Positions 49,163 through 58,198 of a stretch of 64,000 nt of DNA are shown piece after piece (positions within the stretch are counted from its first letter, which is position 1; each line of letters starts with the position of its first letter). The position numbers and the translations under genes were made by a program. The notes under the pieces were generated by a model that was given only the letters and a program-made list of their open reading frames with translations, searched no databases and had not been told where the DNA came from. Location: positions 1 to 64,000 of the forward strand of contig NZ_JACOII010000026.1 of the NCBI RefSeq assembly GCF_016306625.1, written 5' to 3'. Source of the DNA: Xenorhabdus lircayensis. Its GTDB lineage: Bacteria; Pseudomonadota; Gammaproteobacteria; Enterobacterales; Enterobacteriaceae.

Positions 49163-49198
49163 AGATTAAAGACTGACAAAAGATTAAAGACTGACAAA
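49163..49198 (+). repeat. 18-bp perfect tandem duplication
   Basis: AGATTAAAGACTGACAAA occurs twice head to tail between the crcB stop and the terminator at 49201. Confidence 0.9.
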
Positions 49199-49200
49199 AT

Positions 49201-49229
49201 AAAAAACCCGCCACCAAGGACGGGTTTTT
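49201..49229. terminator. Bidirectional terminator between crcB and cspE
   Basis: AAAAAACCCG and CGGGTTTTT pair around a 10-nt loop (CCACCAAGGA), giving T-runs in both directions between the convergent genes. Confidence 0.85.
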
Positions 49230-49247
49230 AGAATACGAGATTCGAAA

Positions 49248-49457
49248 TTAGATTGCGACAACGTTCGCAGCAGATGGACCTTTCGCACCCTCAGTAATTT
49301 CAAACTCTACTCTTTGGCCTTCAGCTAGAGTTTTGAATCCGTTAGAGCTAATGGCGGAAAAGTGCACAAAAACATCTTTACTACCATCTTCTGGAGTGAT
49401 AAAACCGAATCCTTTGGATTCATTAAACCACTTAACGTTACCTTTAATTTTTGACAT
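49248..49457 (-). CDS. cspE: Cold-shock-like RNA chaperone CspE
   Basis: A 69-residue OB-fold single-strand nucleic-acid binder. RNP1 (KGFGFITP) and RNP2 (VFVHFSAI) motifs are complete, and the sequence is nearly that of E. coli CspE, ending [10 protein letters not shown]. The start is the ATG at 49457; a TTG directly before it is ignored. A 5' leader of roughly 160 bases lies upstream, as is common for cold-shock genes. The crcB-cspE adjacency resembles E. coli, but pagP is missing. Confidence 0.96.
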   Translation of the reverse strand: MSKIKGNVKWFNESKGFGFITPEDGSKDVFVHFSAISSNGFKTLAEGQRVEFEITEGAKGPSAANVVAI

Positions 49458-49637
49458 CAAACTTACCTTTAATAAAAAGACACTAACTCAGCGTCGCGTA
49501 CAGTACAACAAATAATATAGCCCACTGTCTGCAACATAGATCACGAAATATATAACAAAATGTAAAAAAACGCACGTTTCGTTTAAGAAAAATTTTATAC
49601 GCCAATAGTGATTTCACCAATAAATTAGCGTTCTATT

Positions 49638-50126
49638 TTAACTTTGTTTACTTTTTGCCTTACTACTCTTCTTTTCGTGCTCCAGCAACCATCCTTTGAT
49701 ATCGAGCCCGCCGGTATAACCAACTAACTTACCATCATGACCAATTACTCGATGACAGGGCACAATCAATGAAATGGGATTGCGTGAATTTGCCATACCC
49801 ACCGCACGACAATAATTTACCGATCCCAACGTTAATGCCAATTGTTTATAACTCCACATTTCACCATAAGGGATGTTGCAGAGCCGCTGCCAGACGCGCT
49901 TCTGGAATTCAGTTCCCAGCATGCTTAAAGGAACTGTAAACGTCAGCCGCTTCCCTTTGAAATATTCCTGCAACTCTTTTACACACTGCTTAGTAATCGC
50001 GCTTTTGGATTCTGATTCTTTCTTTTCGTTGACGAAATAAATGCTGGTTACTCCTTCATCGTCCGCAGTGATATGCACATAAGGCTTAGGAAATCCTTCT
50101 GGGGTATTCAGGTAATGATGATACAT
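49638..50126 (-). CDS. ogt: Methylated-DNA-protein-cysteine methyltransferase
   Basis: It repairs O6-methylguanine and O4-methylthymine by transferring the alkyl group to its own Cys. The C-terminal DNA-binding domain carries FQKRVWQRLCNIPYGEMWSY, the Arg-finger helix RAVGMANSRNP and the active site IVPCHRVIGHDG (Cys about 122). At 162 residues it is Ogt-like rather than Ada-like. The assignment to Ogt versus another family member is by overall similarity. It is the last gene of this backbone block before the jump to proVWX. Confidence 0.88.
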   Translation of the reverse strand: MYHHYLNTPEGFPKPYVHITADDEGVTSIYFVNEKKESESKSAITKQCVKELQEYFKGKRLTFTVPLSMLGTEFQKRVWQRLCNIPYGEMWSYKQLALTLGSVNYCRAVGMANSRNPISLIVPCHRVIGHDGKLVGYTGGLDIKGWLLEHEKKSSKAKSKQS

Positions 50127-51320
50127 AAACTACCTCCATTTAATTTATTATTAAAAATTTCTGTACTAGCCTAAATCCCTCGTTCATCAATTTGCAATGA
50201 TGAATTCGGTTACACATCTGACAATTTGATAAAGAAACCATCGCGCCCTCTGACAATTAAAATTATGCTTCTGCCAATAAGTTATGACACCTTATTTTTA
50301 ATGACGTCCATTTAAAAAAGATAAAAATACCATATATAGATAAAACACCATTAATTACAACCAGATATAGCATTAATTTCAAAAATAAATTATCTCAATA
50401 TAATACACAATTGTTAATTTTTATTATTGTTAATAATATATACCACAAAGAAATTTTACCAGAAGCGTTATCATTTATGGCAAACACTGTGGTGTATACC
50501 TACAATAGAATTCAGCTAATAAAGCATCAAATTGGAAGATGAAGGATATACACTACACTGCTGACAGTGAATCAATGATGCGAAAAACCCTGTTATACCC
50601 AGTCATTAAAGGCTTTCACCGCAAACTGTGATGAAGATCATTAATCAATGAAACGAATGCCCGTCTTCCTTTCGTAATTGTTAATATCCAGCATTTACTC
50701 CATTCTGGGAGATACGATCCCTTAACGTCGCGCTGCAACGTGAAGTCCATTGGGCATATAATGAAACATTGACAAAGAAATCACTTACTACTTTCACTAT
50801 TTTTCTAAAACCTTCGTCATTGAGTTTTATTTTACCTAACCAATTGTTTAATATAAAAAATCACTCATTTACTGACGATAATCAACCAAATGACAGTAAT
50901 AAAATAGTTGTTGGATGTTAACTTCATCTTTCAAACTCAAGAGACAAGAAAATATAACCAACAACAAGCGATCAAAATACTCATCTCATTGTTATCGCAA
51001 TATTTATATGGAGAAAAACACCATTTATAACTTTATACTATAATTATATTGAATAAATCCTATAACTCACATTGTTATGAAAAGTTAAAACTATTATTTC
51101 ATTATTATTGTTCTCTCTTCAATTCTGGAAAACATATCCCTGATTAAAAAATTAATTTAAAAATCAATAAAAACAAAGAGATAAATAAAACGATCATTTC
51201 TATATCATTATTATTTAACAAGTTAATTTTCGTTGAATTATTTCCAAAAACATCATCCATCACTCCAGTTGCATACTAGAAAAAAACATCAATTTTTTAT
51301 TAATCATTCTAAATAAGGGG
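50127..51320. other. Long AT-rich intergenic region upstream of proV
   Basis: About 1.2 kb with no supported gene on either strand. Most of it is very AT-rich, with a more balanced patch at about 50460-50770. Backbone order breaks here between the lip/csp block and the proVWX block. E. coli proU is silenced by H-NS through AT-rich elements near its promoter, so this DNA may serve that role; that is inference. Confidence 0.5.
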
Positions 51321-51419
51321 TTGTCAGTGTATTACAGTATGTTAGGGTATATGTTGGCAGAAATAGTATTGGAGCAATCAAAGACAATATATCATCGACC
51401 ACAGGAAAATATTTATTTC

Positions 51420-52622
51420 ATGGCTATTAAACTTGAAGTTAAAAACCTTTATAAAATATTTGGCGATAATCCTGAACCGGCATTTAAGTTATTAGGATCG
51501 GGTCTCAGTAAAGAGCAAATATTTGAAAAAACAGGGCTAACCGTCGGCGTGCAAGATGCCAATCTGGCCATTGAAGAAGGCGAAATATTTGTGATCATGG
51601 GGTTATCTGGTTCAGGTAAATCCACGCTAGTACGTCTTCTCAATCGTCTGATAGAACCGACCAAAGGTCAGGTACTCATCGATGGCGAAGATATTTCCAC
51701 TATTTCAGAAATCCAGTTACGGAGTGTTCGCCGCAGTAAAATCAGCATGGTTTTCCAGTCATTTGCGCTCATGCCACATTTGAATATTTTGGAGAACACT
51801 GCGTTTGGGATGGAACTTGCGGGTATTTCCAAAGAAGTGCGCCATCAAAAAGCACTTGAAACTCTGAAACAAGTGAATCTGGAACATTACGCCCTATCAT
51901 ATCCCAATGAACTTTCCGGTGGCATGCAACAACGAATTGGATTAGCCAGAGCACTCTCCAATGATCCCGACATTCTATTAATGGATGAAGCTTTCTCTGC
52001 TCTCGATCCTCTAATCCGCACTGAAATGCAAGATGAACTACTGCGTCTACAAGGAGAACATCAACGTACCATTGTTTTTATTTCCCACGACTTAGATGAA
52101 GCAATGCGTATTGGCGATCACATTGCCATCATGCAGGGCGGCATTGTTGTTCAGGTGGGCACACCTGATGATATCCTGAATAATCCGGCTAATAATTATG
52201 TCAGGACATTCTTCCGCGGCGTGGATATCAGCCATGTCTTCTCAGCAAAAGATATTGCCCGCCGTCGACCAGAATCTCTGCTCCATGTCGCCGCAGGTTT
52301 TGGCCCTCGTTCTGCCCTGAAAGTGCTGGATAATGAGGATAGAAGCTATGGATATTTGATTGAAAAGGGTCAGAAGTTTATTGGTGTGGTATCTGTCAAC
52401 TCCCTGCAACAAGCGCTAGCAGAAAGAAAATCTATTGAACATGCCATATTGGAAGAACCAATTGCCGTCTCAGCTGATATACCACTGAATGAATTGATAT
52501 CCACCGTGGCACAATCTCCCTGTGCTATTCCTGTCGTGGGTGATAATGGCCGTTACTTAGGTGTTATTTCCAAAGGAATTCTGTTACAGGCTTTAGATAA
52601 GGAAGCACCCAATGAGCAATAA
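51420..52622 (+). CDS. proV: Glycine betaine/proline ABC transporter ATPase ProV
   Basis: The ATPase of the osmoprotectant importer ProU. Walker A is GLSGSGKST (about 61-69), the signature [15 protein letters not shown] (about 171-185), Walker [16 protein letters not shown]. Two C-terminal CBS domains (about 280-395) sense ionic strength. The ATG at 51420 gives 400 residues starting [15 protein letters not shown] like E. coli. However, in-frame codons continue 33 positions upstream to a TTG/GTG (51321, 51327) preceded by a strong AAGGGG, so an extended form is possible. It overlaps proW by 11 bases. Confidence 0.94.
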   Translation: MAIKLEVKNLYKIFGDNPEPAFKLLGSGLSKEQIFEKTGLTVGVQDANLAIEEGEIFVIMGLSGSGKSTLVRLLNRLIEPTKGQVLIDGEDISTISEIQLRSVRRSKISMVFQSFALMPHLNILENTAFGMELAGISKEVRHQKALETLKQVNLEHYALSYPNELSGGMQQRIGLARALSNDPDILLMDEAFSALDPLIRTEMQDELLRLQGEHQRTIVFISHDLDEAMRIGDHIAIMQGGIVVQVGTPDDILNNPANNYVRTFFRGVDISHVFSAKDIARRRPESLLHVAAGFGPRSALKVLDNEDRSYGYLIEKGQKFIGVVSVNSLQQALAERKSIEHAILEEPIAVSADIPLNELISTVAQSPCAIPVVGDNGRYLGVISKGILLQALDKEAPNEQ

Positions 52623-53793
52623 TCTTCCACAATCAGGCTCTGATTCGGCAACCGCCAGTGATCTCTGGATGGATAGTGCCACCACCTCTCCATCATCAAA
52701 TTATGATTGGCTAAATACACCGACAACCGATATCCCACCAGAACACTTTAATATCATGTCTCCTTTTCAGCAAAAGCTGATTCCATTTGATTCATGGATG
52801 ACCAATATTGTTGATTGGGTTGTCGTGCATTTCCGGCCTGTGTTTCAAATAATCCGTGTCCCCGTAGATTTTATCCTCAATGGCTTTGAACAGTTCCTCA
52901 CCACAATGCCTGCCCCCATCACTATTCTATTTTTTGCATTACTGGCATGGCAACTTGCCGGATCTGGAATGGGATTAATCTCCTTTATTTCACTGATCCT
53001 GATCGGTGCGATTGGAGCATGGTCAGAAGCCATGATAACAATGGCATTGGTGCTCACCGCTCTACTGTTCTGTATTCTGATTGGGCTGCCTCTCGGGATC
53101 TGGTTAGCCCGCAATGATCGAAGCGCCAAAATTGTTCGTCCCTTGCTGGACGCCATGCAGACCACACCCGCTTTTGTTTATCTAGTCCCGATCGTGATGT
53201 TATTCGGCATCGGTAATGTGCCTGGCGTCATGGTCACGATCATTTTTGCTTTACCCCCCATTATTCGCCTGACAATTCTGGGGATTAAACAAGTTCCATC
53301 TGATTTGATTGAGGCCGCTAGATCATTTGGCGCAAGCCCGCGGCAGATGTTATTCAAAGTGCAGCTTCCTCTGGCCATGCCCACGATTATGGCAGGTGTG
53401 AACCAAACATTGATGTTGGCACTTTCCATGGTTGTCATTGCCTCTATGATCGCTGTTGGCGGTTTGGGGCAGATGGTCCTACGTGGTATTGGTCGTCTTG
53501 ATATAGGCTTGGCATCTGTTGGTGGCGCAGGAATCGTCATTCTTGCCATTATCCTTGATCGTCTAACTCAATCGCTGGGAAACAACAAGCGAACCAGAGG
53601 AGGCCACTGGTATCACTCTGGGCCAATAGGGGTACTTATCCTGCTTTTATCCCTAGTAGTAAGACAAAAAACCTCTCATCAAAATGAAAACGATACCCAT
53701 CACAACAATACCCAAGAAACGATATCCGATCAGACACATAACGGAGGAGATAATCATGCAAATAATCGTCTTATGCAAAAAGATCATGAATAA
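52612..53793 (+). CDS. proW: Glycine betaine/proline ABC transporter permease ProW
   Basis: The inner-membrane permease, 393 residues. It has a long cytoplasmic or periplasmic N-terminal segment (1-90), then helices from about 100 to 345, with the coupling loop [20 protein letters not shown]. After the normal family end (about residue 355, near [13 protein letters not shown]) it carries a hydrophilic tail rich in His, Asn and Asp ([12 protein letters not shown] ... NGGDNHANN). The tail coding overlaps the first 38 bases of proX in another frame, so it may reflect loss of the original stop. Confidence 0.92.
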   Translation: MSNNLPQSGSDSATASDLWMDSATTSPSSNYDWLNTPTTDIPPEHFNIMSPFQQKLIPFDSWMTNIVDWVVVHFRPVFQIIRVPVDFILNGFEQFLTTMPAPITILFFALLAWQLAGSGMGLISFISLILIGAIGAWSEAMITMALVLTALLFCILIGLPLGIWLARNDRSAKIVRPLLDAMQTTPAFVYLVPIVMLFGIGNVPGVMVTIIFALPPIIRLTILGIKQVPSDLIEAARSFGASPRQMLFKVQLPLAMPTIMAGVNQTLMLALSMVVIASMIAVGGLGQMVLRGIGRLDIGLASVGGAGIVILAIILDRLTQSLGNNKRTRGGHWYHSGPIGVLILLLSLVVRQKTSHQNENDTHHNNTQETISDQTHNGGDNHANNRLMQKDHE

Positions 53794-54790
53794 GGGGATG
53801 ATTTTCGGAGTAGCCCTATCAGCATTCATGAGCTTTCCCTCATCTGCTACTGAACTTCCGGGCAAGGGCATCAGCGTACTACCACTCCAAAGTACAATCA
53901 GCGAAGAAACATTCCAGACATTGATTGTCTGCAAGGCATTAGAAAAACTCGGCTATGACGTCAAACCAATCAAAGAGGTCGATTATAACGTCGCCTATAC
54001 TTCCATTGCTTCCGGTGATGCCACATTTATGGCCGTCAATTGGGAGCCGCTTCATGACGCCCAATACAAAGCTGCGGGAGGTGATGAAATATTCTATCGC
54101 AAGGGAAAATATGTCGAAGGTGCGGTTCAAGGGTATCTCATCGATAAAAAAACGGCAGAAAAATACCAAATCACCAATATTGCCCAACTCAAAGATCCTA
54201 AACTTGCCAAGCTGTTTGACAGCAATGGAGATGGCAAAGCAGATTTAACCGGCTGTAATCCTGGGTGGGGATGTGAAAAAGCAATTAACCACCAGTTAAA
54301 ATCTTATGGGTTGAAAAATACTGTGGAACACAACCAAGGAAATTACGCTGCCATGATGGCTGATACCATCGCCCGTTATCAGGAAGGCAAACCTATTTTC
54401 TATTATACTTGGACGCCTTACTGGGTCAGCGATGTGCTGAAACCCGGTAAAGATGTAATCTGGCTTCAAGTGTCCTTCTCTACTCTCGGCGATGACGAGA
54501 CAATTGATACCCAATTGTCCAATGGACATAACTATGGCTTCCCACCCAATACTATGCACATCGTGGCAAACAAAACATGGGCAGAAAAGAATCCCGCTGC
54601 TGCAACACTTTTTGCTGTCATGAGATTACCTGTTGATGATATTAATGCGCAAAATCAGCTTATGCACAATGCTAAAATTTCTGAAGCGGATATTGAACGT
54701 CATGCTGAAGGCTGGATCAAAGCACATCAGAAAACCGTAGACAGCTGGCTCAGAACTGCCAGAAAAGCAGCTCATCAAAGCATAGACTAA
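53756..54790 (+). CDS. proX: Glycine betaine-binding protein ProX
   Basis: The periplasmic binding protein of ProU, 344 residues. The start at 53756 has ACGGAGGAGA directly upstream. It has an export signal ([20 protein letters not shown], about 14-33) and then the OpuAC domain beginning [20 protein letters not shown]. Trp-rich ligand-box segments [16 protein letters not shown] and [13 protein letters not shown] supply the aromatic cage for the quaternary ammonium. A start further upstream at 53684 lies within proW and is not supported by a ribosome site. A terminator follows at 54819. Confidence 0.94.
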   Translation: MQIIVLCKKIMNKGMIFGVALSAFMSFPSSATELPGKGISVLPLQSTISEETFQTLIVCKALEKLGYDVKPIKEVDYNVAYTSIASGDATFMAVNWEPLHDAQYKAAGGDEIFYRKGKYVEGAVQGYLIDKKTAEKYQITNIAQLKDPKLAKLFDSNGDGKADLTGCNPGWGCEKAINHQLKSYGLKNTVEHNQGNYAAMMADTIARYQEGKPIFYYTWTPYWVSDVLKPGKDVIWLQVSFSTLGDDETIDTQLSNGHNYGFPPNTMHIVANKTWAEKNPAAATLFAVMRLPVDDINAQNQLMHNAKISEADIERHAEGWIKAHQKTVDSWLRTARKAAHQSID

Positions 54791-54818
54791 CCTTTCACTT
54801 ACCCTATATACATAGCCT

Positions 54819-54852
54819 AGCCGTGAAAATATTAACAAAAATTCACGGCTTT
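54819..54852 (+). terminator. Terminator of proVWX
   Basis: AGCCGTGAA and TTCACGGCT pair around a 14-nt loop, followed by TTCT, 29 bases after the proX stop. Confidence 0.65.
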
Positions 54853-54990
54853 CTACCTTCCTAGCCCCAGCCCCCACCAAACCCTTTGTTCTTAATGATA
54901 TTAATTAAATAATTTAGACATTTCATATTTTCACTTTCCTCATATTTTGTTAATGTTGTTTTATCTATTAATAAAAAAACAAAATGCTCC

Positions 54991-55782
54991 ATGCAAACAC
55001 CTGATAAATCTGCACCTGATATACCAATATCTGATGCATCGCTACCCAAAATGCCTCCGCCAAACAAGGTTTCTTCATTTAAAGAAGGTATTGTTGATAG
55101 TCTTCCTATTGCCATTGGCTATATTCCCATCTCTTTTGCATTTGGCCTCAGCGCAGTCAAACTGGGATTTACTCCCTTAGAAGCTATATTTTTTTCCTGC
55201 ATCATTTATGCAGGAGCCAGTCAGTTTGTCATCACCGCCTTACTTAGCGCCGGCATGTCATTGTGGGTTTCTGCCTTAACCGTGATGGCGATGGATATCC
55301 GCCATATCCTGTATGGCCCAGCCTTACGCTATCGCATTAAACAAACTTTATCGAAAAAGAAAACCGCGATTTGGGCTTTTAGCCTGACAGATGAAGTTTT
55401 TGCCGCAGCAACAACTAAACTGATTAAAGACCAGCGTAGTTGGAGTGAAAACTGGATGGTCGCCATTGCCATATGTTCTTGGCTCTCTTGGGTATTCGGT
55501 ACCGTGGCAGGAACGATATTAGGCAATGGTTATCTGGATTCATACCCAGCCGTTGAAGCCGCAATGACGTTTATGCTTCCGGCTCTGTTCTTAAGCTTTT
55601 TATTAGCGTCTTTCAAAAAACAAAACACCTACTGTGTTACTGCTGCCTTATTGGGAGCCCTGATAGGTATTACATTTTTTTCAATACCCATTGCCATTCT
55701 TGCAGGAATTATGGGCGGATGTTTAGCCGCACTTCTGCCAGCGAAAAACACACAGTTGAATAACAATACATCACATGATTGA
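54991..55782 (+). CDS. ygaZ: AzlC-family branched-chain amino-acid exporter YgaZ
   Basis: The large subunit of the YgaZH L-valine exporter, 263 residues. The N-terminal 28 residues are polar; the core starts FKEGIVDSLPIAIGYIPISF. Further blocks are FFSCIIYAGASQFVITALL and VMAMDIRHILYGPALR, then LTDEVFAAATTKLI. It is hydrophobic with several helices. Its 3' end overlaps ygaH by 8 bases. No clear Shine-Dalgarno precedes the ATG at 54991. Confidence 0.92.
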   Translation: MQTPDKSAPDIPISDASLPKMPPPNKVSSFKEGIVDSLPIAIGYIPISFAFGLSAVKLGFTPLEAIFFSCIIYAGASQFVITALLSAGMSLWVSALTVMAMDIRHILYGPALRYRIKQTLSKKKTAIWAFSLTDEVFAAATTKLIKDQRSWSENWMVAIAICSWLSWVFGTVAGTILGNGYLDSYPAVEAAMTFMLPALFLSFLLASFKKQNTYCVTAALLGALIGITFFSIPIAILAGIMGGCLAALLPAKNTQLNNNTSHD

Positions 55783-56110
55783 TAATAAAATACTCTTTAT
55801 CGGCCTTGTTGTGGGCGCGGCTAATTTTTTATTCCGCTATCTTCCTCTGCGTTTGGATGCCAATCGCTTACCTTCTGGAAAAGCGGGAAAAATGGGAATC
55901 ATACTCGACAGCATTGGTATTGCATCGATTTGCTCACTTCTCATCGTTTCAAGCATTCCTGACGTGATGAAAGAGCACCCTAAAATTTTTCCCAGCCTAA
56001 TCGGGTGCCTGACTATCTGTTTGTTCTTCTATAAAACACGAAGCATCATCATTGCAACACTATCTGGTGCTGCTGTTTTTGGAATAATATTCAAGGTATT
56101 TATGAATTAG
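55775..56110 (+). CDS. ygaH: AzlD-family exporter subunit YgaH
   Basis: The small partner of YgaZ, 111 residues with four hydrophobic segments (FIGLVVGAANFLFRYLPLRL at the start). It is required together with YgaZ for valine export in E. coli. Translation is coupled through the overlap with ygaZ. mprA follows after 129 bases, as in E. coli. Confidence 0.91.
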   Translation: MIDNKILFIGLVVGAANFLFRYLPLRLDANRLPSGKAGKMGIILDSIGIASICSLLIVSSIPDVMKEHPKIFPSLIGCLTICLFFYKTRSIIIATLSGAAVFGIIFKVFMN

Positions 56111-56239
56111 GTATCAATATTTAAAGAAATATGATGATAATAAATAACTATAATTGCTAAATTTAGCTTTTAATATAGTATTTGTATGGTTTTTAACAGA
56201 AGTTACTTTACCGGTTGAAACTAATAAGGTATCTAAACA

Positions 56240-56755
56240 ATGGAAAGTTCATTCACTCCCACAGAAGAGTTGCTTAATTGCCGTGTAGCACAGCAAAAAA
56301 GTTTACCCTATCAAGAGATATTACTCACTCGCTTATCGATGCATGTCCAGAGCAAAATTCTGGAAAATCGTAACAACATGCTGAAAGCACAAGGAATCAA
56401 TGAAACCTTGTTTATGGCTCTGATGATTCTGGATACCAAAGAAAGTCGTAGTATTCAGCCATCAGAACTCAGTGCAGCATTAGGCTCTTCCCGTACAAAT
56501 GCAACCCGAATTGCAGATGAATTAGAAAAGCAAGGCTGGATAGAGAGAAAGGAGAGCCATAACGATCGTCGCTGTCTCCATCTTCATTTAACAGATAAAG
56601 GTTCAAGTTTCTTGAATAGTTTACTCCCGCCGCAACATGAGTGCCTGATTAAACTTTGGTCTGTTCTTGAGCAGGAAGAGCAAAAACAGTTAGAGAAATT
56701 GATGAGAAAAGTATTGAATCGATTAGATAACATCGGAGATTGTTTCAACAAGTGA
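56240..56755 (+). CDS. mprA: MarR-family repressor MprA (EmrR)
   Basis: A drug-responsive repressor of emrAB. It has 171 residues; the winged helix is at about 58-120 with [20 protein letters not shown] (recognition helix), then [20 protein letters not shown] (wing). Sequence and context match E. coli MprA/EmrR. Uncouplers and other hydrophobic compounds relieve repression there. 246 bases with four inverted repeats separate it from emrA. Confidence 0.94.
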   Translation: MESSFTPTEELLNCRVAQQKSLPYQEILLTRLSMHVQSKILENRNNMLKAQGINETLFMALMILDTKESRSIQPSELSAALGSSRTNATRIADELEKQGWIERKESHNDRRCLHLHLTDKGSSFLNSLLPPQHECLIKLWSVLEQEEQKQLEKLMRKVLNRLDNIGDCFNK

Positions 56756-56791
56756 TTGTTTCTTACCCTAGGCAGTTTTGAGTCAAGAAAA

Positions 56792-56930
56792 CATGTTATG
56801 GCAACATGACCTAAAAAAACTTTTCTGCTAGCCAGTATCATCAGATACTTCATATGGCTGACTATTATCTTCAGATAATATTTAAACCCATATCGTTCGC
56901 CCTTCCAGTAGTGTAAGCACTCACTACTGG
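56792..56930. promoter_or_regulatory. Four inverted repeats in the mprA-emrA gap
   Basis: In order: CATGTT/AACATG (56792-56808), AGTATC/GATACT (56834-56849), TATTATCT-tc-AGATAATA (56863-56880) and CCAGTAGTG/CACTACTGG (56905-56930). They could form terminator, attenuator or operator structures ahead of emrA. The last has the highest GC content and is the strongest hairpin. Confidence 0.5.
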
Positions 56931-57001
56931 AGGCGTGTTTTATCCAATAATTACCACATACAGCAAGCAATATAAGCTAAGAACAAATACGGAGATTCTC
57001 T

Positions 57002-58189
57002 ATGAGTACTAGTGAGAAAACGCAACTTCCGTCGAGCGTAAAAAATAGTGATAAGAAACAACAGCGCCGAAATATCATCGTATTCCTGACGTTGATCTTC
57101 CTTATCCTTGGCGCGATTTATACCGTTTACTGGTTTCTCGTTTTACGTTCCCATCAAGAAACCGACAATGCCTATGTGACAGGCAATCAGGTACAAATCA
57201 TGTCGCAAGTTGCGGGAAGCGTCATTACTGTCAATTCTGACAATACTGATTTTGTGAAAAGTGGTCATGCCTTAGTACAGCTCGATCTCCGTGACGCTGA
57301 ATTGGCCTTTAAAAAAGCCGAAAATGAATTAGCCAACACTGTCCGAGCCACACATCAGCACATAATCGACAGCAAAAGATATCAAGCGGCCATTGAACTG
57401 AAAAAAATTGCGCTCAGAAAAGCCCAAAATGATCTCAGCCGGAGGGAAGTACTGGGTGCTAAGGATTTGATCGGTAAAGAAGAGTTACAGCATATACGCG
57501 AAACTGTTGCTACTGCTCAAGCAGATCTGGATGTCGCAATAGCTCAATACAAAAGTAACCAAGCCATTATCCTAGATACCCCGCTGGAAAAACAACCTGC
57601 TGTCGAAAAAGCAGCCTCTGGTGTTCGTGATGCCTGGCTCGCCTTACAGAGAACCAAAATTGTCAGTCCTGTTGATGGTTATGTTGCGCGCCGTAGTGTT
57701 CAAGTGGGTTCCCGTATCAATTCAGGAACACCATTGATGGCGATCGTGCCGGCCAACAATATGTGGATTGAGGCCAATTTCAAAGAAACTCAACTCGCAA
57801 ACATGCGTATCGGGCAACCCGCCAAAATTATCAGCGATTTCTATGGTGATGATGTTGTTTATACTGGCAAAGTCGCAGGTATTGATATGGGAACCGGTAG
57901 TGCCTTTTCTCTATTACCAGCACAAAATGCCACTGGTAACTGGATTAAGATTGTTCAGCGTCTGTCAGTCCGTATTGACCTTGATCCTGAACAATTAAAA
58001 CAACATCCCCTGCGGATTGGATTATCAACAAAAGTCACAGTCGATACAGCAAACACCGATGGAATTGCGCTGGCAACCACTGAACGTCCCTACCCTGCCT
58101 ATCACACAAATGCTCTGACGATAGATATGGTTCCTGCCAACAAAATAGTTACTGACATCATTAATAGTAACTCAGGAAACCAGATTTAA
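57002..58189 (+). CDS. emrA: Multidrug efflux adaptor EmrA
   Basis: The membrane-fusion protein of the EmrAB-TolC pump. It has a single N-terminal membrane helix (NIIVFLTLIFLILGAIYTVY, about 24-43), a lipoyl half (QVAGSVITVNSDNTDFVKSG), a long coiled coil (about 95-190), the second lipoyl half (TKIVSPVDGYVARRSVQVGS) and a beta-barrel C-terminus. At 395 residues it is the EmrA length. It starts 246 bases after mprA; emrB starts 10 bases after its stop. Confidence 0.94.
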   Translation: MSTSEKTQLPSSVKNSDKKQQRRNIIVFLTLIFLILGAIYTVYWFLVLRSHQETDNAYVTGNQVQIMSQVAGSVITVNSDNTDFVKSGHALVQLDLRDAELAFKKAENELANTVRATHQHIIDSKRYQAAIELKKIALRKAQNDLSRREVLGAKDLIGKEELQHIRETVATAQADLDVAIAQYKSNQAIILDTPLEKQPAVEKAASGVRDAWLALQRTKIVSPVDGYVARRSVQVGSRINSGTPLMAIVPANNMWIEANFKETQLANMRIGQPAKIISDFYGDDVVYTGKVAGIDMGTGSAFSLLPAQNATGNWIKIVQRLSVRIDLDPEQLKQHPLRIGLSTKVTVDTANTDGIALATTERPYPAYHTNALTIDMVPANKIVTDIINSNSGNQI

Positions 58190-58198
58190 GGGGGGATT

